The notes beneath the pieces were generated by a model. That model saw nothing but the letters and a program-made list of their open reading frames with translations. It was not told the origin of the DNA and did no database searches. A program made the translations under genes and the position numbers. 33,795 nucleotides of DNA from Pseudomonadales bacterium (GTDB taxonomy: Bacteria; Pseudomonadota; Gammaproteobacteria; Pseudomonadales; JAHRWD01), in NCBI GenBank assembly GCA_016763075.1, contig JAESUM010000082.1, positions 1 to 33,795 on the forward strand, in the 5' to 3' direction. The first letter of the stretch is position 1, and each line of letters starts with the position of its first letter. Positions 7,961 to 15,731 of this stretch are shown one piece after another.

Positions 7961-8902
7961 CTACTTGAGTTCGTTGCTGGCAGCCACATATTCGGCAAAA
8001 TCTGTCACACCGGTTTCAACACTTTTCTTGAAAGCGACAATGGCTTGGTCACGGTTTCCGGCGGCCAAATGGCGCTGCCCAACATAGAACCAAAGCTCGC
8101 AATATTGCTGCACCTGAACCGACGCATTGGGGTGAAAGGCTGTGAAGATAAACGCTTCTTCATCCATTTCCCCCGATACAAACGCCAATACATTACTTGG
8201 CCAATCTTTGTATACGCGGTTCTTTTTGCCATCACCCTCTAAAATTTTTACCGGCTGAGCCGGCTCACTAGAGACTGCTTGATACTTTAACAAAGCAACC
8301 TTCTTCCATATTTTTGCGTAGGTATGGTTGGGGTTTTGCTGGAGTATATTGTCAAAATCTTCGGCGGCGGCTTTGTATTGGCGCAGCAAAAAATACGAGA
8401 TACCTCGGTTAAAATAACCAGGCTCCATATCCGGTTTTAAGAACAGTGCGTTGTTGTAACCACGGATAGCATTGAGATATTCGCCTTGGTCGTACCACGC
8501 GTTTCCGCGGTTGTAATACATCGGGGCAAATTCGGGGTTATAAACGACTTCTTTATCATGGGGCTGGTTGCCCGGCACGAAGTTTGGATCAACCACATAA
8601 GGGTCTGGGTATTCATCGAGCAACGCAATACTAGAACTGCTGGCTACACCCAGCATAGCGCCTAACAACAGGGCAACTGCGATGGGTGTGGTTCGTCGCG
8701 CTCGAATACTCAACATTGACAACTGTCCTATTGAGAACGGTTTTAGCTTTCTGAGCCAGCGCCGCAAAGCGTGCGCCGGGCTCTTTTGTTGCTGCGGTTG
8801 CTGTGACTTGAGTTCAGCAGCAGATTGAAAAGCAGGTTGGGTCGAAATGGTATCTAATAAAACACGTCCATTATATTTATCATTAAATCTGGCATGTCGC
8901 AT
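7961..8902 (-). CDS. NlpI-like TPR protein with N-terminal membrane anchor
   Basis: 313 aa. Residues 1-70 are polar and basic; 71-93 form one membrane segment with an RARR start; the rest is predicted periplasmic. TPR-type helices lie at about 127-205 (MYYNRGNAWYDQGEYLNAIR, GYFNRGISYFLLRQYKAAAE). The C-terminal motif YVGQRHLAAGNRDQAIVAFK (from about residue 272) resembles the last repeats of NlpI, the lipoprotein that scaffolds Prc protease and murein endopeptidases. Unlike NlpI it has no lipobox Cys. Start ATG 8902 is fixed by GGAGGG with 5-base spacing, so the N-terminal extension is probably real; Met63 would give a standard signal peptide. It begins 19 bases after the serA stop on the same strand, so they are probably cotranscribed. 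Confidence 0.75.
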   Translation of the reverse strand: MRHARFNDKYNGRVLLDTISTQPAFQSAAELKSQQPQQQKSPAHALRRWLRKLKPFSIGQLSMLSIRARRTTPIAVALLLGAMLGVASSSSIALLDEYPDPYVVDPNFVPGNQPHDKEVVYNPEFAPMYYNRGNAWYDQGEYLNAIRGYNNALFLKPDMEPGYFNRGISYFLLRQYKAAAEDFDNILQQNPNHTYAKIWKKVALLKYQAVSSEPAQPVKILEGDGKKNRVYKDWPSNVLAFVSGEMDEEAFIFTAFHPNASVQVQQYCELWFYVGQRHLAAGNRDQAIVAFKKSVETGVTDFAEYVAASNELK

Positions 8903-8921
8903 AGCGCCCTCCGAAGGGTTT

Positions 8922-10103
8922 TTAACTTTCGTTACAAATTAACCTCACATTTATTACGCCTTCTACTTCTGTAAGTGCTTCGGCCAAACCTTCTGGTGCC
9001 GCGCACTGAATATCAATCAAATTATAGGCCACATCGTCGCGGCTTTTATTCAACATATCAATCACGTTGATATCGCGGTCTGCCAATACCGACAATACGT
9101 TACCCAACACTTTAGGCACATTGCGATTGGAAAATGCAATGCGGCATGGGCCGTTGCGTTCTAGGTGCAGGGTTGGGAAGTTTACTGAGTTGCGAATATT
9201 GCCATTTTCGAGGAAATCGATCAGCTGAGTCGCTGCCATTACTGCGCAGTTTTCTTCTGCTTCGTTGGTGCTAGCACCGATATGCGGCATTAAAATAACG
9301 TTGTCGCGGCCCAATAAATCAGGATGAGGGAAGTCGGTAACGTATTGCCCTACTTTGCCACTTTCAAGCCCTGCAACCATGGCAGCAGTATTTACAATGG
9401 TTTCACGTGCGAAGTTAAGCAGTACCGCGCCTTCTTTCATTGCGGTTACAGCGTCTGCATTTATCATATCTTTGGTGGGTGCAATCGCGGGGACATGCAA
9501 TGAAATAAAGTCAGCACGCGCCAATAATGACGGCAGGTTTTCCATCTTTTCTACTTGGTTGGGTACGCGCCATGCCGCTTCGACAGAAAGCGCCGGGTCA
9601 AAACCTACAACCTTCATGCCCATCTGTAGCGCCATTTCGGTCACCATTGAGCCAATCGCGCCCAGTCCAACCACGCCAAGGGTTTTACCGGCTATTTCGC
9701 TACCACGGAAACGTTTCTTTTCTTGCTCGAGCAGCTTGCCCATCGCTGCCGCATCGTCAATATCGGTCAAGGTATTTACATAGTTAATGCCCGGTACAAT
9801 GCCGCGCGACGACAGTAACAAGCCGGTTAGCACCAGCTCTTTCACTGCGTTGGCGTTCGCGCCAGGGGTATTAAAAACCGGAACACCTTTGTCGGTGCAA
9901 GCCGCAACAGGTACGTTGTTGGTTCCGGCTCCGGCACGGGCAATGGCTTTCAGATCTGGCGTAATGTCGTCAGCGCTGAGTTTATGGCTACGCACCAAAA
10001 TTGCATCGGGGCGGCCAATTTCGCTGGCCAGTTCATATTGTTCCCGTGGAAATTGCTCCAGCCCTTTAATGGAAATCTGATTCAGGGTGCAAATTCGGTA
10101 CAT
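8922..10103 (-). CDS. serA: D-3-phosphoglycerate dehydrogenase, short ACT form
   Basis: 393 aa. Catalyses NAD-dependent oxidation of 3-phosphoglycerate to 3-phosphohydroxypyruvate, the first step of serine synthesis. The Rossmann motif GxGxxG is at 146-151 with NAD-selecting Asp169 in GFDP. Catalytic Arg233 (FARET) and His274 (MPHIGAST) are present. The C-terminal 75 residues are an ACT domain (CRIAFSNRNVPKVLGNVLSV), the usual site of serine feedback. The position of the usual catalytic Glu (DVFxxEP in E. coli SerA) reads TDFPHPDLLG, without Glu; the same pattern is familiar from short bacterial SerA homologues, so I do not treat it as a broken enzyme. Start ATG 10103 has GGAG 8 bases upstream. 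The TPR gene follows in the same direction. Confidence 0.9.
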   Translation of the reverse strand: MYRICTLNQISIKGLEQFPREQYELASEIGRPDAILVRSHKLSADDITPDLKAIARAGAGTNNVPVAACTDKGVPVFNTPGANANAVKELVLTGLLLSSRGIVPGINYVNTLTDIDDAAAMGKLLEQEKKRFRGSEIAGKTLGVVGLGAIGSMVTEMALQMGMKVVGFDPALSVEAAWRVPNQVEKMENLPSLLARADFISLHVPAIAPTKDMINADAVTAMKEGAVLLNFARETIVNTAAMVAGLESGKVGQYVTDFPHPDLLGRDNVILMPHIGASTNEAEENCAVMAATQLIDFLENGNIRNSVNFPTLHLERNGPCRIAFSNRNVPKVLGNVLSVLADRDINVIDMLNKSRDDVAYNLIDIQCAAPEGLAEALTEVEGVINVRLICNES

Positions 10104-10154
10104 CGAGGTACTCCGATAAAAATTACAGTGGTATGAGAATGTGCTAAAGGCGGG

Positions 10155-10179
10155 ATTCTAACCGGTTTGCCAGCAAACC
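10155..10179 (-). promoter_or_regulatory. possible serA promoter with operator-like dyad
   Basis: On the minus strand TAGAAT (plus-strand 10155-10160) could be a -10 box, 52 bases before the serA start. Directly upstream is a tight perfect dyad, GGTTTGC-CA-GCAAACC, at 10164-10179, where the -35/-10 spacer would lie. A repressor site there would make sense, but no -35 is convincing and the regulator is unknown. Confidence 0.3.
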
Positions 10180-10354
10180 CGAAACATTGAGGTTTAAAAA
10201 TAGAATCACGCTAGCTTATTTTATCGCGACCCGCGCAATGAGCGAGAGTTCGCTGAGTGTAAGCGACTGTGTTATGACCCTGCATTGTGAATACACACGC
10301 GTAGCTTAACGAGTGATTAAACAAGTGGGTTAACAAGCGCCTTAACAAAACGGT

Positions 10355-10963
10355 TTAATACAGGTCGTTTTCGGCGCCAACGCCCCATTCAACTTCGTTT
10401 TCGGCATCAATCCGTGCAATGGTTCTGGCAATCACAAACAGCAGGTCAGACAACCTGTTTAGGTATATTTGCAGGTCTGCTTCAGCGGCTACTGCGGTAC
10501 TTCCAGAGCTTGCTTCAACGGCAGCCTCCGCTCTTTCTTCATTTATTAGTGATACTAAGGTGCGTTCCGCGCGTCTGCACACTGCTCTTGCTAGGTGGCA
10601 ACATGCCGCAGGGCGTGAGCCGCCGGGCAAAATAAATTCTTTTAATGGTGGTAGTTCGTCGTTAATGGCTGCAACAGAAGCATCTAACATTTCAATGAAA
10701 TCTGGCATTTTGCCACGGCTCTTTGCTGTGGCCAGCTCTGCGCCAAACTCAAACAGCTGATGCTGAATTTCTTCTAATAACCGGTGCATTACATCCGTCT
10801 CAACCAGCTCTACTTTGATCATGCCGATACAGCTGTTGAGCTCGTCAACATCACCCAACGCATGAATACGCGTATGACTTTTTGATACGCGTTCCCCAGT
10901 TGCAAGAGAAGTCAGGCCTTTGTCGCCGCCTTTGGTGGTGATTTTGGTGAGACGGTGGCCCAT
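10355..10963 (-). CDS. pduO: PduO-type ATP:cob(I)alamin adenosyltransferase
   Basis: 202 aa, normal length. Transfers the adenosyl group of ATP to cob(I)alamin to make coenzyme B12. Family signatures: TKGGDKGLTSLATGERVSKS near the N-terminus (ATP loop), ALGDVDELNSCIG (35-47), FILPGGSRPAACCHLARAVC with the following RRAER, and a C-terminal YLNRLSDLLFVIARTIAR. These separate it from the CobA/BtuR and EutT types. It lies 132 bases downstream of a riboswitch-controlled btuB-like gene on the same strand, which fits uptake followed by activation of imported corrinoid. A 13-bp hairpin lies between the two genes. Confidence 0.9.
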   Translation of the reverse strand: MGHRLTKITTKGGDKGLTSLATGERVSKSHTRIHALGDVDELNSCIGMIKVELVETDVMHRLLEEIQHQLFEFGAELATAKSRGKMPDFIEMLDASVAAINDELPPLKEFILPGGSRPAACCHLARAVCRRAERTLVSLINEERAEAAVEASSGSTAVAAEADLQIYLNRLSDLLFVIARTIARIDAENEVEWGVGAENDLY

Positions 10964-11024
10964 GAGAAGTACCTTGCTTGGATGAATAAGAAGAATAGGG
11001 TGAACAACATAACGTGAATAACAA

Positions 11025-11060
11025 GTTCTCTGTGTTCAGTGTAATCCGAACACAGAGAAC
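11025..11060. repeat. 13-bp hairpin between btuB and pduO
   Basis: A perfect inverted repeat, GTTCTCTGTGTTC at 11025-11037 and its complement at 11048-11060, with a 10-base loop. In the minus-strand transcript it follows the btuB stop by about 35 bases and is trailed by TTGTTATT, a poor U tract. It could be a weak terminator, an mRNA stabiliser of the receptor message, or an operator; the sequence does not decide. Confidence 0.6.
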
Positions 11061-11095
11061 CGTGGTTAATTATTCCAACAGATTAAGCCAGATAA

Positions 11096-13090
11096 TTACT
11101 GTCGTTGATAACTAACGGTAACTAAGAAGTTACGTTCAGGGGCTGCATAGTAGCCAACATCATTGCTGAACGTCGCTGAATTGTATGCGACAGTAGCGAA
11201 GGATAGGTTTTTACGGTTCATCACGTTGTTAATACGTGCATCAATCGAAAACTGTCGAACGTTAATCTTCCACGTGGCGTTAAGCTGGTTTTGGGATTTC
11301 ATTCTAGTAAACTCGTTATTAAAATCTGAAGCTGCAAAACGTTTACCTGTTTCTAGCCACTGTAAATGTAGGCTACCCGCGTTGTGCGTCTGATAATTCA
11401 CAACTGCACTGATATTTTGCCTAGCAACAAATGGGATTTCTTTGTCACTATAAGGGCCAGAATCAAAGGTTGCATCAACCAAGCTCACTTGAAAGTTAAG
11501 ACTCACCGCTGGGTTAAGCTGAGTCAATATTGAAAGATCAGCTCCTACTCGTTTGGTAGTATCAAGATTGATATTGGAAAAAACTGTACCGTCATAAACA
11601 ATTTCGTCGTTTAGATCGATCTCATAAAAACTGAAATCAACTGTGGTTCGATACATCGTGATGTGCAAACCTGTTTCTAATGACACGCCGTATTGGTGTT
11701 TGAGTAGCACCGGAGCAAAGCTTGGGGTATAGGAATTGGTATGCTCATCAATTTTTGCTGAACGCGCATTTTCGGCTCTGCGGACAAATAATTTCACATC
11801 ATCAGAAAGTTTCCAATCAAGCCCAACACTGATCAGATGAAAGGTATCATCATCGGCTACACCAGTAGGAAAACTAAAGCTATCGGTGATGTCGCTGCTC
11901 ATCTTTACACTACGAACACCGGTTTGTAATTCCAATACATTGGTGACGGGAACTAACAACTGCAAATAGGCACTGTTTGTTTTTTGCTCTCCGCGTTGAA
12001 CACCAAACACTGAGCTCAAAAAGTAACCAGCATCGTCATAATCAACACCTGCGGTCACAATTAAGTCGCCATTAGGCTGACTAAAGCGCCCAATCAAACG
12101 TGGGTTCAGGCTGCTTTGATTACGGTTCTGTTTCGTTGGCGATGGGTTACTACCGACAATTTGACTACCTTTGATGTCGTCAAAGCGTTTGGTTAAATCC
12201 ACCTCTAGGTGCCATTGCTCGTCTAATTTGACGCTTGCTCCTGCTCGGTAAGTCCGATACGTCCCGTCTAAAAAGTCGGTGTTATTGCGCGATGCTTTTC
12301 GGTTCGCAGCGAATGCAGCAGAGAACAACCCACCAGCTAATTCTTGAGTCTCGTCTGAGCCGCTAAATTCAAACCATACTCGGCCATCGGTTAACGTGCG
12401 GCCTAACTCAAAATCGACGGTAGTGGTTTCGTTGGCACTGTGGTCGCGGTAGTTGTCGGCTTTGTTTTTTACAGCGGCTACCGTGTAATCCCAAATACCC
12501 ACTTGATTAGCAAAGGATGCGCGATACCGAGTGTTCTCGTAGTTGCCCAAGCTCAACTGTACGTTGCTTTCATTTGAAGGCTGGCGAGTGATGATATTGA
12601 TAACACCGCCAACGGCTCCTTCTCCAAACAATACGCCGGCGCTGCCAGAGATAATTTCGATCGCTTCGATTTGGTCAACGCTTAAGCCGCTCAAACGTGC
12701 CGAGCCGATATCCAAAAAGTTATTCAAGCGCCTTCCGTCAATCATAATAAGGGTATTCATAGACGCGTTGTCCCCGAAGCCCCTCATGCCAACCGACACG
12801 TTAGTACCGTTGCCAAATAAATCTTGCATCTGTACGCCGGCGACGCTCGACAGTACCTCTGCAACATTAGATGCACCGCTGATTTCAATTTGCTCGCGGT
12901 CTATGAGTATTTTTGACCCTGCTATCGATGCAGGCAAGCTGGTAGAACGCGTAGCAGAAACCATCAAATCAGGCAGTGTGTGGGTTGCTGTTTGATCGGC
13001 GTAGGCCGCGTTTGAAGTTATCGCAAGGCTTGATACAGCCATGGATGCAAAAAGGATTGGCGCTGAGGCCCTGTGTAAAAATTTCATCAT
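11096..13090 (-). CDS. btuB: TonB-dependent cobalamin receptor, BtuB-like
   Basis: 664 aa outer-membrane receptor. The signal peptide ends near AAYA-DQ (31/32); a TonB box reads DLMVSATR (41-48). The plug domain (about 50-165) includes IDREQIEISGASNVAEVLS, MRGFGDNASMNTLIMIDGRR and GSAGVLFGEGAVGGVINIIT. The remainder is an alternating beta-barrel ending NFLVTVSYQRQ. Vitamin B12 as substrate is inferred from the cobalamin riboswitch in its leader and the cobalamin adenosyltransferase downstream; the receptor sequence alone would not settle it. It is slightly longer than E. coli BtuB. Two tandem ATGs (13090, 13087) follow AGGGGGGA; the second has the better spacing. Expected to be repressed by adenosylcobalamin. 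Confidence 0.88.
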   Translation of the reverse strand: MMKFLHRASAPILFASMAVSSLAITSNAAYADQTATHTLPDLMVSATRSTSLPASIAGSKILIDREQIEISGASNVAEVLSSVAGVQMQDLFGNGTNVSVGMRGFGDNASMNTLIMIDGRRLNNFLDIGSARLSGLSVDQIEAIEIISGSAGVLFGEGAVGGVINIITRQPSNESNVQLSLGNYENTRYRASFANQVGIWDYTVAAVKNKADNYRDHSANETTTVDFELGRTLTDGRVWFEFSGSDETQELAGGLFSAAFAANRKASRNNTDFLDGTYRTYRAGASVKLDEQWHLEVDLTKRFDDIKGSQIVGSNPSPTKQNRNQSSLNPRLIGRFSQPNGDLIVTAGVDYDDAGYFLSSVFGVQRGEQKTNSAYLQLLVPVTNVLELQTGVRSVKMSSDITDSFSFPTGVADDDTFHLISVGLDWKLSDDVKLFVRRAENARSAKIDEHTNSYTPSFAPVLLKHQYGVSLETGLHITMYRTTVDFSFYEIDLNDEIVYDGTVFSNINLDTTKRVGADLSILTQLNPAVSLNFQVSLVDATFDSGPYSDKEIPFVARQNISAVVNYQTHNAGSLHLQWLETGKRFAASDFNNEFTRMKSQNQLNATWKINVRQFSIDARINNVMNRKNLSFATVAYNSATFSNDVGYYAAPERNFLVTVSYQRQ

Positions 13091-13091
13091 T

Positions 13092-13122
13092 CCCCCCTAG
13101 AGAATACGTATATATTTGGGGG
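13092..13122 (-). promoter_or_regulatory. btuB: Shine-Dalgarno / anti-Shine-Dalgarno pair before btuB
   Basis: In the minus-strand RNA the ribosome site is AGGGGGG (plus-strand 13092-13098). A CCCCC tract 20 bases upstream (plus-strand 13118-13122) can pair with it. Such a hairpin would hide the ribosome site and fits translational control by the upstream riboswitch. Seen directly: the two complementary tracts. Inferred: that they switch. Confidence 0.5.
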
Positions 13123-13140
13123 TATCAGGAGAGTGTTGCA

Positions 13141-13171
13141 GGGAACGGCGCACGGCAAGGCGCACCTTCCC
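13141..13171 (-). promoter_or_regulatory. GC-rich hairpin in btuB leader
   Basis: In minus-strand RNA, GGGAAGGTGCGC and GTGCGCCGTTCCC fold into a stem of about 12 pairs with one bulged G, two wobbles and a 6-base loop. It lies between the riboswitch aptamer and the ribosome site and has no U tract after it, so it is not a standard terminator. Likely part of the expression platform. Confidence 0.5.
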
Positions 13172-13247
13172 GGTTATCGCCCTCCGCAATACCTTCGGTA
13201 TAACTCACGAGAAAGACAACGCAAAAACCTTTGCCCATTCATCGCAA

Positions 13248-13488
13248 CGTTTAACGAGGCCGGTATCCGGGCTTACAACTTAAACGCTAACAGGCTTGTA
13301 CAGCCTAATTAGGGTTTTAATTTTCACGCCTTCCCATGTAATACACAGTGGCTTTTTATGAAAATTATGGTGAATTAAATCACCGAGTTGATCACCGTTG
13401 CGGGGGCAGCACTGGAATAGTTTTGAGCGTAAAAGCGCTCAAACGCACCAGTTTCCCGTTTCACCTGTTGCCAGGCACCTGCTAAACG
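13248..13488 (-). promoter_or_regulatory. cobalamin riboswitch
   Basis: Reading the minus strand, the element opens with CGTTTA (P1), then GGTGCCTGGCAACAGGTG, the conserved GGGAAACTGGTGC, a hairpin, GTGCTGCCCCCGCAACGGTG, a variable arm, and the B12 box AGCCCGGATACCGGCC at 13258-13273. It closes with TAAACG, which pairs with the opening P1. Order, spacing and conserved blocks all match the classical cobalamin riboswitch. It lies 157 bases upstream of a TonB receptor gene, its commonest target. Binding of adenosylcobalamin should lower receptor expression. Confidence 0.95.
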
Positions 13489-13497
13489 TGGCGCGAC

Positions 13498-13525
13498 TCT
13501 ATAGATACAAGGGGGCCTCGGTCAA
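13498..13525 (-). promoter_or_regulatory. sigma-70 promoter of riboswitch/btuB transcript
   Basis: On the minus strand TTGACC (plus-strand 13520-13525) and TATAGA (13498-13503) are 16 bases apart. Transcription would begin near 13491-13493, a few bases before the riboswitch P1 stem, which is where a riboswitch leader should start. Confidence 0.65.
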
Positions 13526-13712
13526 GCACAGATTGGGCGTATGTATATTAACCAAAGGTATATGCGGCGGCTGGCAACGATTGCATTTTGTTTTTCAAAT
13601 TAATTACCGATAGACTGAATCCGTTGTCGACACAACCAATGGATACCGTCGACGGTGCGCAAACTTTAATGGACAACGCGTCATCAACCTTTAGAAGGAG
13701 CTCTAAAGCATT

Positions 13713-15290
13713 ATGGACACTTTCGTTTCTGCAAATAATCTTAACGTTGAACAGGCCATGACCTGCGGCATGGTGCTGGCGATATGGGCCAATAATTTCC
13801 CCGATCGACCGGCTATTTATTCAGCCCAAGGCAACCGTACCTTTGGTGAACTTAATGCTCGCATGAACCAAGTGGCCCGCTCATTTGAGGCCGCTGGATT
13901 AAAGCCCGGCGATGGCGCTGCTCTAATATGTTCAAACCGTCCTGAATACGCCGAAACATTGTTTGCTGCGATGCGCTGCGGAATACGCATTACGCCGGTG
14001 AATTGGCACCTGACGCCCAAAGAGATGATCCATATCGTCAACGATTGCGAAGCCAAAGTACTGATTGGCGATGCACGTATGAAGGACAACCTTGAAGAGG
14101 TACTGGCCAATTCGCCCTGTGTAGAATTAGCATTAGCCGTGGGCGGCGAGATGGAAGGCTTTAGCTCCTACGATGATGTCGTCAACGAACAAGATGGCTC
14201 TGACTTAACCAACCCACTGCCCGGCTCGCCGATGCTGTACACCTCTGGCACCACTGGCCACCCTAAAGGTGTTTGGCGTGAACCTGGCTCAACGATGACC
14301 GGGTCTGTCGCAACGTTATTAACCTACGATGGCGCAACCGATACAGACCTTTGCACCGGCCCGCTGTACCATGCAGCACCCATGGCCTATTCATTAATGG
14401 CGCCACTGCATGCCGGCGTCGGTGTATATTTGATGGATAAATGGGATGCCGAAGAAACACTGCGCGTTATCCAAGAGTACAAAATAACCCATACCCACAT
14501 GGTTCCCACCATGTTCCACCGGATGCTTACGCTACCTGAAGAGGTGCGAAACAAGTACGACATCTCCTCGATGAAATATGTGATTCACGGTGCTGCGCCT
14601 TGCCCGGTGCACGTGAAAAAATCATTCATGGAGTGGTTTGGCAAAATTATGTACGAATATTATGGCGGAACCGAAGGCGGTGGCGCTTGCTACATTGGCC
14701 CAGAAGAGTGGTTCAAACGCCCCGGTTCAGTGGGTCAGCCCGTGCTTGGTGGAACCCTAATTTTAGGCGATGACGACAAGCCTTTACCTGCTGGCGAAAT
14801 CGGCCGTATTTTCATGAAGTCTCCCGAAGCAGGCCGCTTCAGGTACTTTAAAGACGACGGAAAAACTGAAAAAGCCTATCTCGACAAACAACAAGGCCAC
14901 TTCACTTTAGGTGATATGGGTTATTTAGATACCGACGACTTTCTTTATTTGTCGGATCGCCGCAACGATTTAATCCTAAGCGGCGGCGTGAATATTTACC
15001 CCGCAGAAATAGACGCTTGTTTATTGCTTCATCCAGCCGTTGGCGACGCTTGCACAGTAGGTATTGCCAACCCCAACTGGGGCCAAGAAGTGCTTTCGGT
15101 CATTGAACCCAAAGAAGGCGTTGAAGCTACCGACGAGCTAGCGGCAGAGTTAATTGCTCATTGCATCGCCAACATGGCTAAATTTAAATGCCCAAGGCAA
15201 ATTAAATTTATGGATGAGCTACCACGCAGCGAAGCCGGAAAAATTAAACGCCGCCTCATTCGTGATGTATACGACACCGGCAGTCAATAA
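13713..15290 (+). CDS. acyl-CoA synthetase, AMP-forming (copy 1)
   Basis: 525 aa member of the ANL adenylate-forming superfamily; activates a carboxylic acid with ATP and CoA. Motifs: nucleotide loop YTSGTTGHPKGV (176-187), YYGGTEGG (316-323), hinge region DRRNDLILSGGVNIYPAEID (415-434) and catalytic Lys510 in EAGKIKRR. The length fits medium/long-chain or aromatic/alicyclic acyl-CoA synthetases; the substrate cannot be read from sequence. Close paralogue of 16943-18517, roughly three-quarters identical by eye. AAGGAG lies 12 bases before the ATG, a long spacing. It is divergent from the B12 riboswitch operon. A decayed hydrolase follows, so this was probably part of an ester or alicyclic-acid catabolic locus. 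Confidence 0.9.
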   Translation: MDTFVSANNLNVEQAMTCGMVLAIWANNFPDRPAIYSAQGNRTFGELNARMNQVARSFEAAGLKPGDGAALICSNRPEYAETLFAAMRCGIRITPVNWHLTPKEMIHIVNDCEAKVLIGDARMKDNLEEVLANSPCVELALAVGGEMEGFSSYDDVVNEQDGSDLTNPLPGSPMLYTSGTTGHPKGVWREPGSTMTGSVATLLTYDGATDTDLCTGPLYHAAPMAYSLMAPLHAGVGVYLMDKWDAEETLRVIQEYKITHTHMVPTMFHRMLTLPEEVRNKYDISSMKYVIHGAAPCPVHVKKSFMEWFGKIMYEYYGGTEGGGACYIGPEEWFKRPGSVGQPVLGGTLILGDDDKPLPAGEIGRIFMKSPEAGRFRYFKDDGKTEKAYLDKQQGHFTLGDMGYLDTDDFLYLSDRRNDLILSGGVNIYPAEIDACLLLHPAVGDACTVGIANPNWGQEVLSVIEPKEGVEATDELAAELIAHCIANMAKFKCPRQIKFMDELPRSEAGKIKRRLIRDVYDTGSQ

Positions 15291-15616
15291 CCTTAACGAT
15301 GGCTTTACTGCATCAACTGGAATCTATGCATTGCGCTACTGTAAAAAGGCAGCGCAATGAATAGCCTTCAAAGAAGGCTGCAATTGCTCAATGGTTTGAT
15401 CGCTGAGTTAATCATCAACTCATTTGGCCGATGTCAGTAACTGCACACTCATTTAAATCCCGCGTTAGAAAGGTCGGTAATCCGTCACCACTTTCGGCAT
15501 TCAACACCGGCCTAACCTTTTCATACTCTCTAACCCTCTGAATAAACGAGCGTTCTAACATAAATTATTTGTACATTTAAAATCTGCCACTACCCTTTCA
15601 GTGCTTGCTCGCTTGA
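15291..15616. other. non-coding stretch with two hairpins
   Basis: No supported gene. After the first acyl-CoA synthetase come a 9-bp stem, CATTGCGCT at 15329-15337 with AGCGCAATG at 15351-15359, and a tight 7-bp hairpin, AGCCTTC-AAA-GAAGGCT, at 15363-15379. Neither has a U tract, so termination is possible but unproven. The remainder to 15616 shows nothing recognisable. Confidence 0.5.
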
Positions 15617-15652
15617 CTGGCTACTCTGAAACCCCTGCCTCAAAGTGGCAAA

Positions 15653-15679
15653 TGCGGTAACTGCGGTAACTGCGGTAAC
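15653..15679. repeat. three perfect copies of a 9-bp repeat
   Basis: TGCGGTAAC occurs three times head to tail. The unit is a multiple of three, so copy changes would not shift a frame. It lies just before an 8-bp repeat array and the remains of a hydrolase gene. Confidence 0.9.
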
Positions 15680-15683
15680 CGTA

Positions 15684-15731
15684 CAAACCAACAAACCAAC
15701 AAACCAACAAACCAACAAACCAACAAACCAA
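15684..15731. repeat. six perfect copies of an 8-bp repeat
   Basis: CAAACCAA is repeated six times without error over 48 bases, running straight into the first recognisable codons of a decayed alpha/beta hydrolase. Eight is not a multiple of three, so gain or loss of a unit would change the frame, as in phase-variable genes. Because the downstream gene already has stop codons, any such role is probably lost. Confidence 0.9.

Noticed and set aside
9355-10080. Plus-strand open frames opposite serA
   Set aside because: Antisense shadows of a well-supported serA coding frame.
15684-15731. 8-bp array considered as a CRISPR or integration site
   Set aside because: The units are directly adjacent, with no spacers, and no cas or integrase gene is present.
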